5,139 nucleotides of DNA from Nanohaloarchaea archaeon PL-Br10_U2g27 (GCA_001564035.1 LKMX01000051.1:1-5139), one strand, 5' to 3'. Shown: positions 1 to 5,078, numbered from the stretch's first letter. Notes: generated from the sequence alone by a model not told the origin. Made by a program: numbers and translations.

Positions 1-2
1 GA

Positions 3-257
3 ATCCTATACATGGACGACGGAGGAGAACAAGACGACAACATTATCGCCGTGCCCTCTGAGGATCCTAGATGGGACAACGTCGACGACATAGAAGACCT
101 GAACGACCACAAAAAGAAAGAGATAGCCGAATTCTTCAAGACATACAAGAATCTTGAACCAAAGAAAGAAGTGGAAATCGAAGGATGGGGCGGAAAAAAA
201 GAAGGATACGAAGCAATCGAAAAAAGCCAAGAACTCTACTCAGAAGAATTTGAGTAG
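3..257 (+). CDS. ppa: Inorganic pyrophosphatase, family I (3' part; 5' end outside window)
   Basis: Cytoplasmic Mg-dependent hydrolysis of pyrophosphate to two phosphates, which pulls polymerase and ligase reactions forward. The frame is open to the left edge. The ATG at 12 is an internal Met: it matches the Met of the conserved 'KM.D..GED.K..AVP' block. Visible here are M-D-D (Asp equal to E. coli D97), the second metal Asp (D102 equivalent), IIAVP, DPRW, the EFFKTYKNLE segment (Tyr141/Lys142 equivalents) and the closing EGW-GG region. About 84 residues remain, which fits the C-terminal half of a roughly 175-residue protein. The residue aligning with catalytic Lys104 appears to be Asn ('DDNIIAVP'), which is unusual. 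The protein is strongly acidic. It converges on the helicase gene with 47 bases between stop codons. The family is clear; the N-terminal active-site residues cannot be checked. Confidence 0.93.
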   Translation: MLYMDDGGEQDDNIIAVPSEDPRWDNVDDIEDLNDHKKKEIAEFFKTYKNLEPKKEVEIEGWGGKKEGYEAIEKSQELYSEEFE

Positions 258-268
258 AGGCCTCAACA

Positions 269-296
269 CTCTTTTTTCTCTTATTTATCTTTTAAT
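269..296 (+). terminator. T-rich terminator after pyrophosphatase gene
   Basis: Starting about 14 bases after the stop codon, the + strand is almost pure pyrimidine with several T runs (CTTTTTT, CTTATTTATCTTTT). Archaeal RNA polymerase terminates on such U-tracts without needing a hairpin. The tract lies in the convergent gap with the helicase. The complement is A-rich, so it should work mainly for the + strand gene. Confidence 0.5.
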
Positions 297-304
297 CCTC
301 CTGC

Positions 305-1915
305 TTAGTACTCACTCATTTTCACAGGGACTCCCTTTTCTTTAAGCAGTTCTACCTGTCTCTTGACAAAGTCTTCTTCATTACTGGCTTTTGTTGCAAC
401 CATGTAGACTTGTGCGTCTCCGAAAGGCCTCATCACTCGCCCTGCTCTCTGTGTTGCTTGTCTTCTGCTTCCTCCTTGGCCCGACATGACAATCCCTACT
501 TCTGCGTTCGGTAAGTCTAGGCCTTCATCTCCTATTCTTGAGATAATCATCTGGTTTAGGTCTCCTGACCTGAATTCTTCGAAGTACTCTTCTCTCTCAT
601 CGTAATCTGTTTCTCCTGAGATGAATGGTATGTCGTATTCGCTTGACAGTTCCTCTCCTTGATCGATCCAGTCGCAGAAGACCAAAGTCTTTTTTCCTTC
701 GTATTCTTCCAGTAATTCTTCCAGAACCTGTTTTTTCGCAGGGTTTTTGGATGCTATAATCGCCTTCTTGATTCCTGAGGCCTCATCATATTTATGTCTG
801 TAGAAGTCTGAAGCCCAGTCCACCATGGTGATTTCGACATCAGGCTTGACAACGTGGCCTTCAGAGAAGAATCGCGCCCAGTCAGACCCGATTTCACGAC
901 CTATCAAGGCAAATATTTCTCTTTCCTTAGCATCTTCTCTTACAGGGCTTGCTGAAAGGCCCAGCCTTCTTGTTGACTGAAGCGAAGCAGTTTTTCTGAA
1001 GAGCTTTGAAGGAATATGGTGGACCTCATCAAATATGATTAATCCCCAGTCCTGTCTGAACAAAGAGGTTTTACCTCCTGCTATGTGGTATGTTGCGATT
1101 GTTACATCGCCCATTTCTTTCTGTTCTCCGTGGTACTGACCTATTTGGTCTTCAGTAATCGTTGTTTTATCAAGTATTTCTCTCTTCCACTGATTCACAA
1201 GATTTCTCTGAGGCACAAGTATCAGTGTCGGAGAGTCTATTTCACACATTAAACCTATACTTGTGACTGTTTTCCCTGAACCCGCCGGATTTGCCAGTAC
1301 AGCAGCTTTCTCGCTGTAGGCCTTTTCTACGTACTCTTTCTGGTAGTCTCTAAGTTCTATTTCTTGAAGGTCAGCCCCAATAGTCTCTTCCACTTCCCTG
1401 AACTTTGAATTGTCCTGTACAGGATACCCTTTTTTTAGCAAGGCCTCCTTAATCTCTGCCCGAGATTTTGATCCCATTGCTATTCTTGAAGCAGAATCTG
1501 ACAGGTCTACGGCAAGGTTTTGCCTGACCTTATCTATTCCGCGAGCCCACTCCATTCTTTCCTCGTCCTGAGATTTCAGGATATGGTAGTGGCCTTTGTT
1601 TTCTATTGAGAAAATCTGCTGTTTATTGTATGTCCTCTCAAGCCATTCCAGGAAAATAGGGTAGTTGCCGATAACTCTAGTATATACTTCTTTCATTTCT
1701 TCTAGAGACATGTCAGAGTTCCAAATATCCATTTCACGGACTTGGAACTTGTAATGCTCTCCGGAAGACGTTTCCATATGCGCCAGAGAAGATATCTCGT
1801 TCAACGTTTCAGGGTCAGGGTTTGAAAGTATAATTTCTCTTTGTGGTTCGAAAAAGACAACATGGTTTTCCAACTGTTCTATAAGTTCTTCCTTCGGCTT
1901 ATCTTCCAAGGACAT
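305..1915 (-). CDS. rad25: XPB/Rad25-type superfamily 2 DNA helicase
   Basis: ATP-dependent 3'-5' DNA helicase/translocase of the XPB family, expected in repair or promoter-type DNA opening. The product is 536 residues. All helicase motifs are present (numbered from the ATG): LRDYQ 188-192, Walker A PAGSGKT 210-216, motif Ia LVPQRNLVNQW, motif II DEVHH 296-300, motif III SAS 321-323 (usually SAT), the XPB-specific RED motif 326-328, motif IV LVFCDW, motif V GDEGLDLP, and motif VI QRAGRVMR 489-496. The region between the two RecA lobes should hold the thumb. The first ~185 residues form the N-terminal damage-recognition-like part and are not clearly assignable. Overall it resembles haloarchaeal Rad25. 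I chose ATG 1915 over an in-frame TTG at 1933 because a TATA-like TTTAAA is centred 26-27 bases before the ATG, which gives a leaderless mRNA. The usual archaeal partner nuclease Bax1 is not adjacent; the divergent neighbour is an RNA methyltransferase. Confidence 0.93.
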   Translation of the reverse strand: MSLEDKPKEELIEQLENHVVFFEPQREIILSNPDPETLNEISSLAHMETSSGEHYKFQVREMDIWNSDMSLEEMKEVYTRVIGNYPIFLEWLERTYNKQQIFSIENKGHYHILKSQDEERMEWARGIDKVRQNLAVDLSDSASRIAMGSKSRAEIKEALLKKGYPVQDNSKFREVEETIGADLQEIELRDYQKEYVEKAYSEKAAVLANPAGSGKTVTSIGLMCEIDSPTLILVPQRNLVNQWKREILDKTTITEDQIGQYHGEQKEMGDVTIATYHIAGGKTSLFRQDWGLIIFDEVHHIPSKLFRKTASLQSTRRLGLSASPVREDAKEREIFALIGREIGSDWARFFSEGHVVKPDVEITMVDWASDFYRHKYDEASGIKKAIIASKNPAKKQVLEELLEEYEGKKTLVFCDWIDQGEELSSEYDIPFISGETDYDEREEYFEEFRSGDLNQMIISRIGDEGLDLPNAEVGIVMSGQGGSRRQATQRAGRVMRPFGDAQVYMVATKASNEEDFVKRQVELLKEKGVPVKMSEY

Positions 1916-1936
1916 GCCGTCACTAATATACAATAA

Positions 1937-1953
1937 ACTTTAAAACTTTCAAC
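1937..1953. promoter_or_regulatory. Bidirectional promoter: shared palindromic TATA box
   Basis: TTTAAA at 1939-1944 is its own reverse complement. It lies 26-27 bases from the helicase ATG (minus strand, 1915) and 28-29 bases from the methyltransferase ATG (plus strand, 1970). Both distances fit archaeal TATA-to-start spacing for leaderless transcripts. On the + strand it continues as ACTTTCAAC, the same extension seen before tfs and the OB-fold gene. No Shine-Dalgarno precedes either ATG, in agreement with leaderless starts. Confidence 0.6.
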
Positions 1954-1969
1954 AACCTGTGAAAAGCGA

Positions 1970-2608
1970 ATGAAAAAAACCTCGGTAAAGCAAAAATTAT
2001 CGAAACTCGAAGACTTCCAGAACCCTCGAATAGAGCTGGAACAGTACAGCACACCCCCTGAACTAGCTGCCGACATAGTATACACCTGCTACATGCAAGG
2101 CCACAAAAATGTAGCAGACCTTGGGACAGGTACAGGAATACTAGCGATCGGAGCCAGCATACTAGGAATGAACGTCACAGCCGTCGAAATAGATGCAAAG
2201 GCCTTAGAAACCGCCAGAAGAAACGCTGAGAAAGCAGGCGCAGACTTGGATTTCGTTCAGAAAGACGTCACAACTTTTGAAGGAGTTGAAACCGATAACG
2301 GTTTAGGCCCTTCAAGAAACTCAGATGGGTTTCGAAGGTTTGACGCAGTCGTAATGAACCCTCCCTTTAATATTCAAAGCAGCGAAGGCCTAAAATTCTG
2401 GAGGAAAGCTTTCGAAATCGGGGACAACGTCTACGGGCTGGCCGGAAAAGGGTTCGGTACACGTTTAAAACGTTTGTGTGAGGAACATAATCATGAGTTA
2501 ATAGCTCGTGAGGCCTACAAGATTGGGCTTCCGGCGAGCTACGAATTCCACACCGAGGAGTCAAGAAGCACTCCAGTGGATCTCTATATTACGAGGAGGA
2601 AAAAATAA
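1970..2608 (+). CDS. METTL5-like rRNA adenine-N6 methyltransferase
   Basis: SAM-dependent class I methyltransferase, 212 residues, most like METTL5, which makes a single m6A in the decoding region of small-subunit rRNA in eukaryotes. Visible signatures are LEQY-TPPELAA at 23-34, SAM motif I DLGTGTG 50-56, the acidic strand-2 end VEID 72-75, catalytic NPPF 130-133 for adenine N6, and LPASYEFH 187-194. The last is nearly identical to LPASYKFH near the METTL5 C-terminus and separates it from DNA methylases and PrmC/HemK. Eukaryotic METTL5 needs TRMT112; no such partner is encoded here. Between motif III and NPPF, about residues 103-122 form a longer, polar loop than in METTL5. The gene probably uses the shared promoter at 1939 without a leader. 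It overlaps rpoL by one base and the two are surely cotranscribed. The rRNA target is inferred from the family. Confidence 0.88.
   Translation: MKKTSVKQKLSKLEDFQNPRIELEQYSTPPELAADIVYTCYMQGHKNVADLGTGTGILAIGASILGMNVTAVEIDAKALETARRNAEKAGADLDFVQKDVTTFEGVETDNGLGPSRNSDGFRRFDAVVMNPPFNIQSSEGLKFWRKAFEIGDNVYGLAGKGFGTRLKRLCEEHNHELIAREAYKIGLPASYEFHTEESRSTPVDLYITRRKK
2593..2599 (+). promoter_or_regulatory. Shine-Dalgarno for rpoL
   Basis: GAGGAGG lies 8 bases before the rpoL ATG, inside the last codons of the methyltransferase gene. It contrasts with the leaderless first genes of transcripts in this window and supports ATG 2608 as the start of a downstream operon gene. Confidence 0.75.
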
Positions 2609-2850
2609 TGGATCTCGATGTAATGGAAAAAGAAGGACGACTGCTTATCGATATGGAGCAGAACCACGCACTCGCAAACCTACTCAGAAAAGCTGTATGG
2701 AAGAACGGCGGAGAATCCGGATACGATAAAGGCCACCCATTAGGAGACGAATCAGTTCTAATTATCGACTCCGATAACCCAGATGAAGTTCTACAGGATG
2801 CAGTAGATACAGTAAGAGAGTGGCTAGAAAGTCTAGAAGCCGATCTGTAA
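2608..2850 (+). CDS. rpoL: DNA-directed RNA polymerase subunit L (Rpo11)
   Basis: Small core subunit of archaeal RNA polymerase, homologous to eukaryotic RPB11/RPAC19 and to the bacterial alpha N-terminal dimerisation domain. It pairs with RpoD (Rpo3) to form the assembly platform. The 80-residue product has the family layout: a short beta strand (EGRLLIDMEQ), the fingerprint NHALANLLRKAV at 19-30 in the first dimerisation helix, Y-D-K-G-HPLG at 39-46 (family form 'Y.V.HPL'), strand SVLIIDS, then the long amphipathic C-terminal helix (PDEVLQDAVDTVREWLESLEADL). It is slightly shorter than the usual 85-95 residues and very acidic. The start matches homologues such as 'MEI.VIEKE'. It overlaps the methyltransferase stop (TAATG) and has its own strong Shine-Dalgarno, so translational coupling is likely. 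No gene follows closely on this strand. Confidence 0.9.
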   Translation: MDLDVMEKEGRLLIDMEQNHALANLLRKAVWKNGGESGYDKGHPLGDESVLIIDSDNPDEVLQDAVDTVREWLESLEADL

Positions 2851-2859
2851 TTAAACACG

Positions 2860-2886
2860 TATTCTCCGCATCCAGAATAGATTTTG
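2860..2886 (+). terminator. Weak hairpin and T-run after rpoL
   Basis: TATTCT (2860-2865) and AGAATA (2874-2879) can form a 6-bp stem with an 8-base loop, followed by GATTTTG. It begins 10 bases after the rpoL stop codon. The position suits a terminator, but the stem is short and AT-rich and the T-run has only four bases, so this is a tentative call. Confidence 0.3.
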
Positions 2887-2890
2887 AAAG

Positions 2891-2904
2891 ATTTAGGCCT
2901 AAAT
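2891..2904. repeat. 14-bp perfect palindrome centred on AGGCCT
   Basis: ATTTAGGCCTAAAT is a perfect inverted repeat without spacer. It lies in the spacer between rpoL and the signal peptidase gene, about 55 bases before the likely TATA element at 2961. Its centre is the hexamer that is over-represented across the window. It could bind a dimeric regulator, or simply be the most symmetric member of the AGGCCT family. No function can be assigned from sequence. Confidence 0.6.
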
Positions 2905-2956
2905 TATATTTAGTTTCCAGTCTACCCCATAATTGGATTTGAGTGGTGCAGGACGG

Positions 2957-2997
2957 GAGATATAATAGTCATGGAGTTACAATTTAATGATGTGAGG
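2957..2997 (+). promoter_or_regulatory. Promoter and Shine-Dalgarno of signal peptidase gene
   Basis: GATATAAT (centre about 2963) is the best TATA-like element. Transcription would then start near 2990, giving a leader of about 13 bases that contains GAGG at 2994-2997, five bases before ATG 3003. This gene therefore seems to use a short leader with a Shine-Dalgarno, unlike the leaderless neighbours. The rest of the 2851-3002 spacer holds only the hairpin and palindrome listed separately. Confidence 0.45.
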
Positions 2998-3003
2998 CAT
3001 TGA
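2971..3003 (+). other. Possible 10-codon upstream ORF overlapping the signal peptidase start
   Basis: An ATG at 2971 opens a frame encoding MELQFNDVRH. Its TGA at 3001-3003 shares one base with the ATG of the signal peptidase gene (TGATG). GGGAG at 2955-2959 lies 11 bases before the ATG, a loose spacing. The frame could be a leader peptide or chance. If transcription starts near 2990, as the TATA-like element suggests, it would not be translated. Confidence 0.2.
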
Positions 3004-3677
3004 TGAGCAGCGACCTTGGACCATTGAAAGACGTTTACTTCATATGTTTGGCATTGCTGCTTGCGTTCGGGATTCTTCAGACCGCGGGCACCGCATTATC
3101 CACAGATAAACCTGTTGTGTCCGTTGTTTCTTGCTCAATGTACCCTGAAATAGACAGAGGAGACATTCTAATGGTTCAAGGAGTAGAGTTCGACAGTATT
3201 GAAGAAGGCCAAATAGTAGTATACCAAGTCCCCATGGAGGCTGAAATCGAGATAGATGGAGAAACGTATAGTTTAGGAGAAGAACCTGTTGAAACCCCTA
3301 TAGGCAGCGCCTACGTAACTCATGTCGAAGACCAGTCAGCACGCCTAAGGATAGGTAGAAGCAATATAGACGTAGTAGAAGGCGGAGAGTACAGTTCAGG
3401 AGACTATTCGTTCAGAGTCAACGAAGTATCAGGCCTAGCAATACCTGTTGTCCATAGAGTCACAGAAAAACGAGATGACAGCATAGCTACAAAGGGCGAT
3501 GCCAACCCAGAACAGCTAGACTTCGAGAAAGAGATCAGGCCTGAACAAATACATGGCCAAGTATTCTTCCAGATACCGAAAGTTGGAGCAGTAAAACTGA
3601 TAGCAATGGACTTGGCAGGCCTTGAAGGATCACCGCTGAGGATAGATGAGTATCAGCCGTGCTCAGCCGAGCAGTAA
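3003..3677 (+). CDS. sec11: Type I signal peptidase, archaeal Sec11-like
   Basis: Membrane-anchored serine protease that removes signal peptides from proteins exported by Sec. The 224-residue product (ATG start) has one N-terminal membrane segment at about residues 11-29 (VYFICLALLLAFGILQTAG), then SCSMYPEIDRGDI, where the Ser before Met-Tyr-Pro (S45) is the nucleophile. PVVHRV carries His151 in place of the bacterial Lys, and KGDANPEQLD carries the Asp residues (D166, D173). This is the ER/archaeal Ser-His-Asp type. Between GQIVVYQVP and PVVHRV lie about 70 mostly beta-like, acidic residues, far more than in compact Sec11 proteins. The C-terminus (IPKVGAVKLIAMDLAG...) lacks a convincing second membrane helix. 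A TTG at 3000 directly precedes the ATG; I chose the ATG, five bases after GAGG. The gene is probably monocistronic, since tfs has its own promoter. Confidence 0.92.
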   Translation: MSSDLGPLKDVYFICLALLLAFGILQTAGTALSTDKPVVSVVSCSMYPEIDRGDILMVQGVEFDSIEEGQIVVYQVPMEAEIEIDGETYSLGEEPVETPIGSAYVTHVEDQSARLRIGRSNIDVVEGGEYSSGDYSFRVNEVSGLAIPVVHRVTEKRDDSIATKGDANPEQLDFEKEIRPEQIHGQVFFQIPKVGAVKLIAMDLAGLEGSPLRIDEYQPCSAEQ

Positions 3678-3695
3678 CACATGGTATAATCGACC

Positions 3696-3713
3696 TATTT
3701 TTAAGCTTTCAAC
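3696..3713 (+). promoter_or_regulatory. Promoter of tfs
   Basis: TATTTTTAAGCTTTCAAC combines a TATA-like TTTTTAAG, centred about 28 bases before ATG 3730, with CTTTCAAC, which ends 16 bases before the ATG. The same block precedes the METTL5-like gene with the same 16-base spacing, and the OB-fold gene with 14. The spacing suggests a leaderless mRNA. Confidence 0.6.
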
Positions 3714-3729
3714 TCTTGATTTGATAGGT

Positions 3730-4065
3730 ATGGAGTTTTGCGATGAATGCGGAGGAATGCTGGTTTCAGAAAAGAAAGACGGAGAAGCCGCTATGAAATG
3801 CCGCAGCTGCGGAGAATACCAGGACGTAGACAGCGAAGATTTCAAAGTCACTGAAGAAAAAGAAGAAGACCCCATGGATAGGCTAAACGTCAATGAAGAC
3901 GGAGAAGAAGAATCAGCAAGGCCTACCACGCAAAAAGAATGCAAAAGATGCGGCAAAGAGACGGAACAAGAATGGTGGCTGAAGCAGACACGGGCATCAG
4001 ACGAACCTCCTACAAGATTCTACAGGTGCAGAAAATGCAGTAACGTCTACAAAGAATATGACTAA
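3730..4065 (+). CDS. tfs: Transcription factor S (TFIIS-like transcript cleavage factor)
   Basis: TFS inserts into the RNA polymerase secondary channel and makes the enzyme cut backtracked RNA, restarting stalled complexes and improving fidelity. The 111-residue product has the two expected zinc ribbons. The N-terminal one uses C4, C7, C24, C27 (FCDECGGMLV...MKCRSCG). The C-terminal one uses C71, C74, C100, C103, with the loop QTRASDEPPTRFYRC carrying the acidic pair D91-E92 that completes the cleavage site. The factor should therefore be active and not an inhibitory paralogue. The linker (about 38-66) is acidic, in keeping with salt adaptation. The reading frame stays open upstream into the signal peptidase gene, but homologues begin at MEFC and the promoter places the start at 3730. 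Its 3' end converges on the coiled-coil gene with 5 bases between. Close linkage to pcn is recurrent in euryarchaea, from memory. Confidence 0.95.
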   Translation: MEFCDECGGMLVSEKKDGEAAMKCRSCGEYQDVDSEDFKVTEEKEEDPMDRLNVNEDGEEESARPTTQKECKRCGKETEQEWWLKQTRASDEPPTRFYRCRKCSNVYKEYD

Positions 4066-4067
4066 GC

Positions 4068-4087
4068 CTGTTATTCTGTTCTAACAG
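4068..4087. terminator. Hairpin at the tfs / coiled-coil convergent junction
   Basis: CTGTTA (4068-4073) and TAACAG (4082-4087) can pair as a 6-bp stem with an 8-base loop. The structure starts 3 bases after the tfs stop and covers the last codons of the opposing gene. It might end transcription in both directions, but the stem is weak and lacks a strong T-run, so function is uncertain. Confidence 0.3.
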
Positions 4088-4652
4088 CGTCAGATCCAAG
4101 CTTATCAGCTATATCGTTTATTGATGCTCTCAACTTGGAGAGTTCTCTATCTACCCTTTTACTTCTAGAATCAAACTCTGATTCATCGACTTTTGAATCT
4201 ATATCGTAGGCCTGACTGTTCATATCAAGCATGAGTTCTGTTTCCAGGTCTTCCGTTTTTTCTTTCAAGTCTTCAAGGTCTTCAGCTGCTTTCCTATGTT
4301 TTTCTCGGAGTTCTTTGATCTTATTATTTTTCTTAACCAGTTTTCTCTTTAGGTCTGAGACCTCTGAGTCAATCACATCTATCTTCTTGTTGTTCTCGGA
4401 CTGGATCTCCGCAAACCTGCTTGAAATATCTCTTATAGTTTCGAGCTTCCGTTTATTTTTCTCAACCGCAGACTTCAGGTTGCGTTCGTCAGCAGTTATA
4501 GTATCAACAATTTCCTGTATCTCGGTGTCATGATGTTGCACAGCACTATCCAAAGCATTAAAATGAGATTCTAAGGCCTCTAGTCTCTGAATAATCTCAT
4601 CCGATTCCTCGATACCCTGTTCTTCCTCTTTTTTATTGCCGAAGAGCGCCAT
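4071..4652 (-). CDS. Unrecognised coiled-coil protein
   Basis: I do not recognise a named family. The 193-residue product begins MALFGNKKEEEQ and is highly charged (Glu, Lys, Asp) with no Cys and no membrane segment. Almost continuous heptad-like patterning runs from about residue 17 to 142 (DEIIQRLEALE..., IDSEVSDLKRKLVKKNNKIKELREK..., AEDLEDLKEKTEDLETEL), followed by a break with MLDMNSQAYD and a shorter helix at 162-185. It is presumably a soluble alpha-helical rod, perhaps oligomeric. SMC- or prefoldin-like roles are possible but unsupported, because no ATPase head or beta hairpin is present. The frame extends upstream to 4742 but would enter the opposite gene; ATG 4652 is the first ATG of a plausible protein. 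It is transcribed divergently from the OB-fold/pcn pair, so it may share their promoter region. Confidence 0.8.
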   Translation of the reverse strand: MALFGNKKEEEQGIEESDEIIQRLEALESHFNALDSAVQHHDTEIQEIVDTITADERNLKSAVEKNKRKLETIRDISSRFAEIQSENNKKIDVIDSEVSDLKRKLVKKNNKIKELREKHRKAAEDLEDLKEKTEDLETELMLDMNSQAYDIDSKVDESEFDSRSKRVDRELSKLRASINDIADKLGSDAVRTE

Positions 4653-4700
4653 ACTCTTAATTTGTTCGAGCTGGTTTTTGAACCTTCCCTGACCTTTGAA

Positions 4701-4716
4701 GTTAAAACATTTCAAC
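4701..4716. promoter_or_regulatory. Promoter of OB-fold/pcn operon, possibly bidirectional
   Basis: GTTAAAACATTTCAAC has a TATA-like TTAAAA centred 26-27 bases before ATG 4731, and TTTCAAC ends 14 bases before it. This matches the blocks before the METTL5-like gene and tfs and implies a leaderless first cistron. On the minus strand the same site reads GTTTTAAC, 52 bases before ATG 4652. It could serve the coiled-coil gene with a leader of about 26 bases, though a weaker A-rich element near 4677 is an alternative. Confidence 0.55.
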
Positions 4717-4730
4717 CCCAGTAACTGATT

Positions 4731-5063
4731 ATGGCTGAACAACAGATGAGGAGGGCGCCTGCAAAGCCAAAAAAAATCGAAGATATAGACCCACAGACAG
4801 ATATAAGAGTTAGAGTGATCGGCACAGTACTATCAGTCGACGAAGACTCCATATCAGTCGATGATGGATCAGGCAACGTAGACGTATTTCTAGAACAAGA
4901 AAATATGGAAAACGTAGAGGAAGGGCAACGAGTAAGAGTATTTGGGAGAGTCCTACCAACACCTGACAGCTTCGAACTGCAAGGAGAAGTCCTACAGGAC
5001 TTTGAAGGCGTCGACACAGAACTCCACGACAGAGTTAAAAAAGTTGTTAACACTTCACAGTAA
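4731..5063 (+). CDS. Single OB-fold protein, RPA-associated/RPA32-like
   Basis: Probable single-stranded nucleic-acid-binding or RPA partner protein of 110 residues. One OB fold is visible: strand 1 IRVRVIGTV (25-33), strand 2 SISVDD (40-45), a DDGSG turn, strand 3 NVDVFL (49-54), a short helical connection, strand 4 QRVRVFGRV (66-74), and strand 5 FELQGEVLQD (81-90). The basic N-terminus MRRAPAKPKKIEDI resembles the start of archaeal RPA-associated OB proteins (M-R/K-R-x-PA pattern), while the rest is acidic. The haloarchaeal versions I know are longer; this one is essentially only the OB core. ATG 4731 fits the promoter spacing, but Met6 (4746) would fit homologues. pcn follows after 15 bases, so the two are surely one operon and a replication or repair role is likely. 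The ligand is unknown. Confidence 0.72.
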   Translation: MAEQQMRRAPAKPKKIEDIDPQTDIRVRVIGTVLSVDEDSISVDDGSGNVDVFLEQENMENVEEGQRVRVFGRVLPTPDSFELQGEVLQDFEGVDTELHDRVKKVVNTSQ

Positions 5064-5066
5064 CAT

Positions 5067-5072
5067 AGGTGA
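5067..5072 (+). promoter_or_regulatory. Shine-Dalgarno for pcn
   Basis: AGGTGA, complementary to the 16S 3' end core, lies 6 bases before the TTG at 5079. The final TGA of this stretch (5070-5072) is also an in-frame stop for pcn, so initiation cannot lie further upstream. This fixes the TTG as the best start. Confidence 0.75.
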
Positions 5073-5078
5073 AATATT

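Noticed and set aside
1916..1933. TTG at 1933 as helicase start
   Set aside because: It lies only about 8 bases from the TATA core, too close for transcription to include it. ATG 1915 fits the promoter.
2461..2476. Repeat-like ACGTTTAAAACGTTT inside the methyltransferase gene
   Set aside because: It is a short, imperfect repeat within conserved coding sequence (TRLKRLC) and has no second copy in the window.
1970..2608. The NPPF methyltransferase as the enzyme that modifies AGGCCT
   Set aside because: The EQY-TP and LPASYEFH signatures point to METTL5-type rRNA methylation, there is no target-recognition domain, and no restriction enzyme is nearby.
3646..3729. In-frame upstream extension of tfs overlapping the signal peptidase gene
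   Set aside because: TFS homologues begin at the MEFC Zn-ribbon, the extension has no family similarity, and a promoter sits between the two genes.
4231..4533. Open plus-strand frame of 100 codons (Ser/Phe-rich)
   Set aside because: It is the antisense of the coiled-coil gene; its Ser/Phe/Leu-rich composition is what Glu/Lys/Asp codons give when read on the other strand.
4653..4742. N-terminal extension of the coiled-coil frame to 4742 on the minus strand
   Set aside because: It would begin at a non-ATG codon inside the opposite OB-fold gene and span the promoter; the segment has no coiled-coil character.
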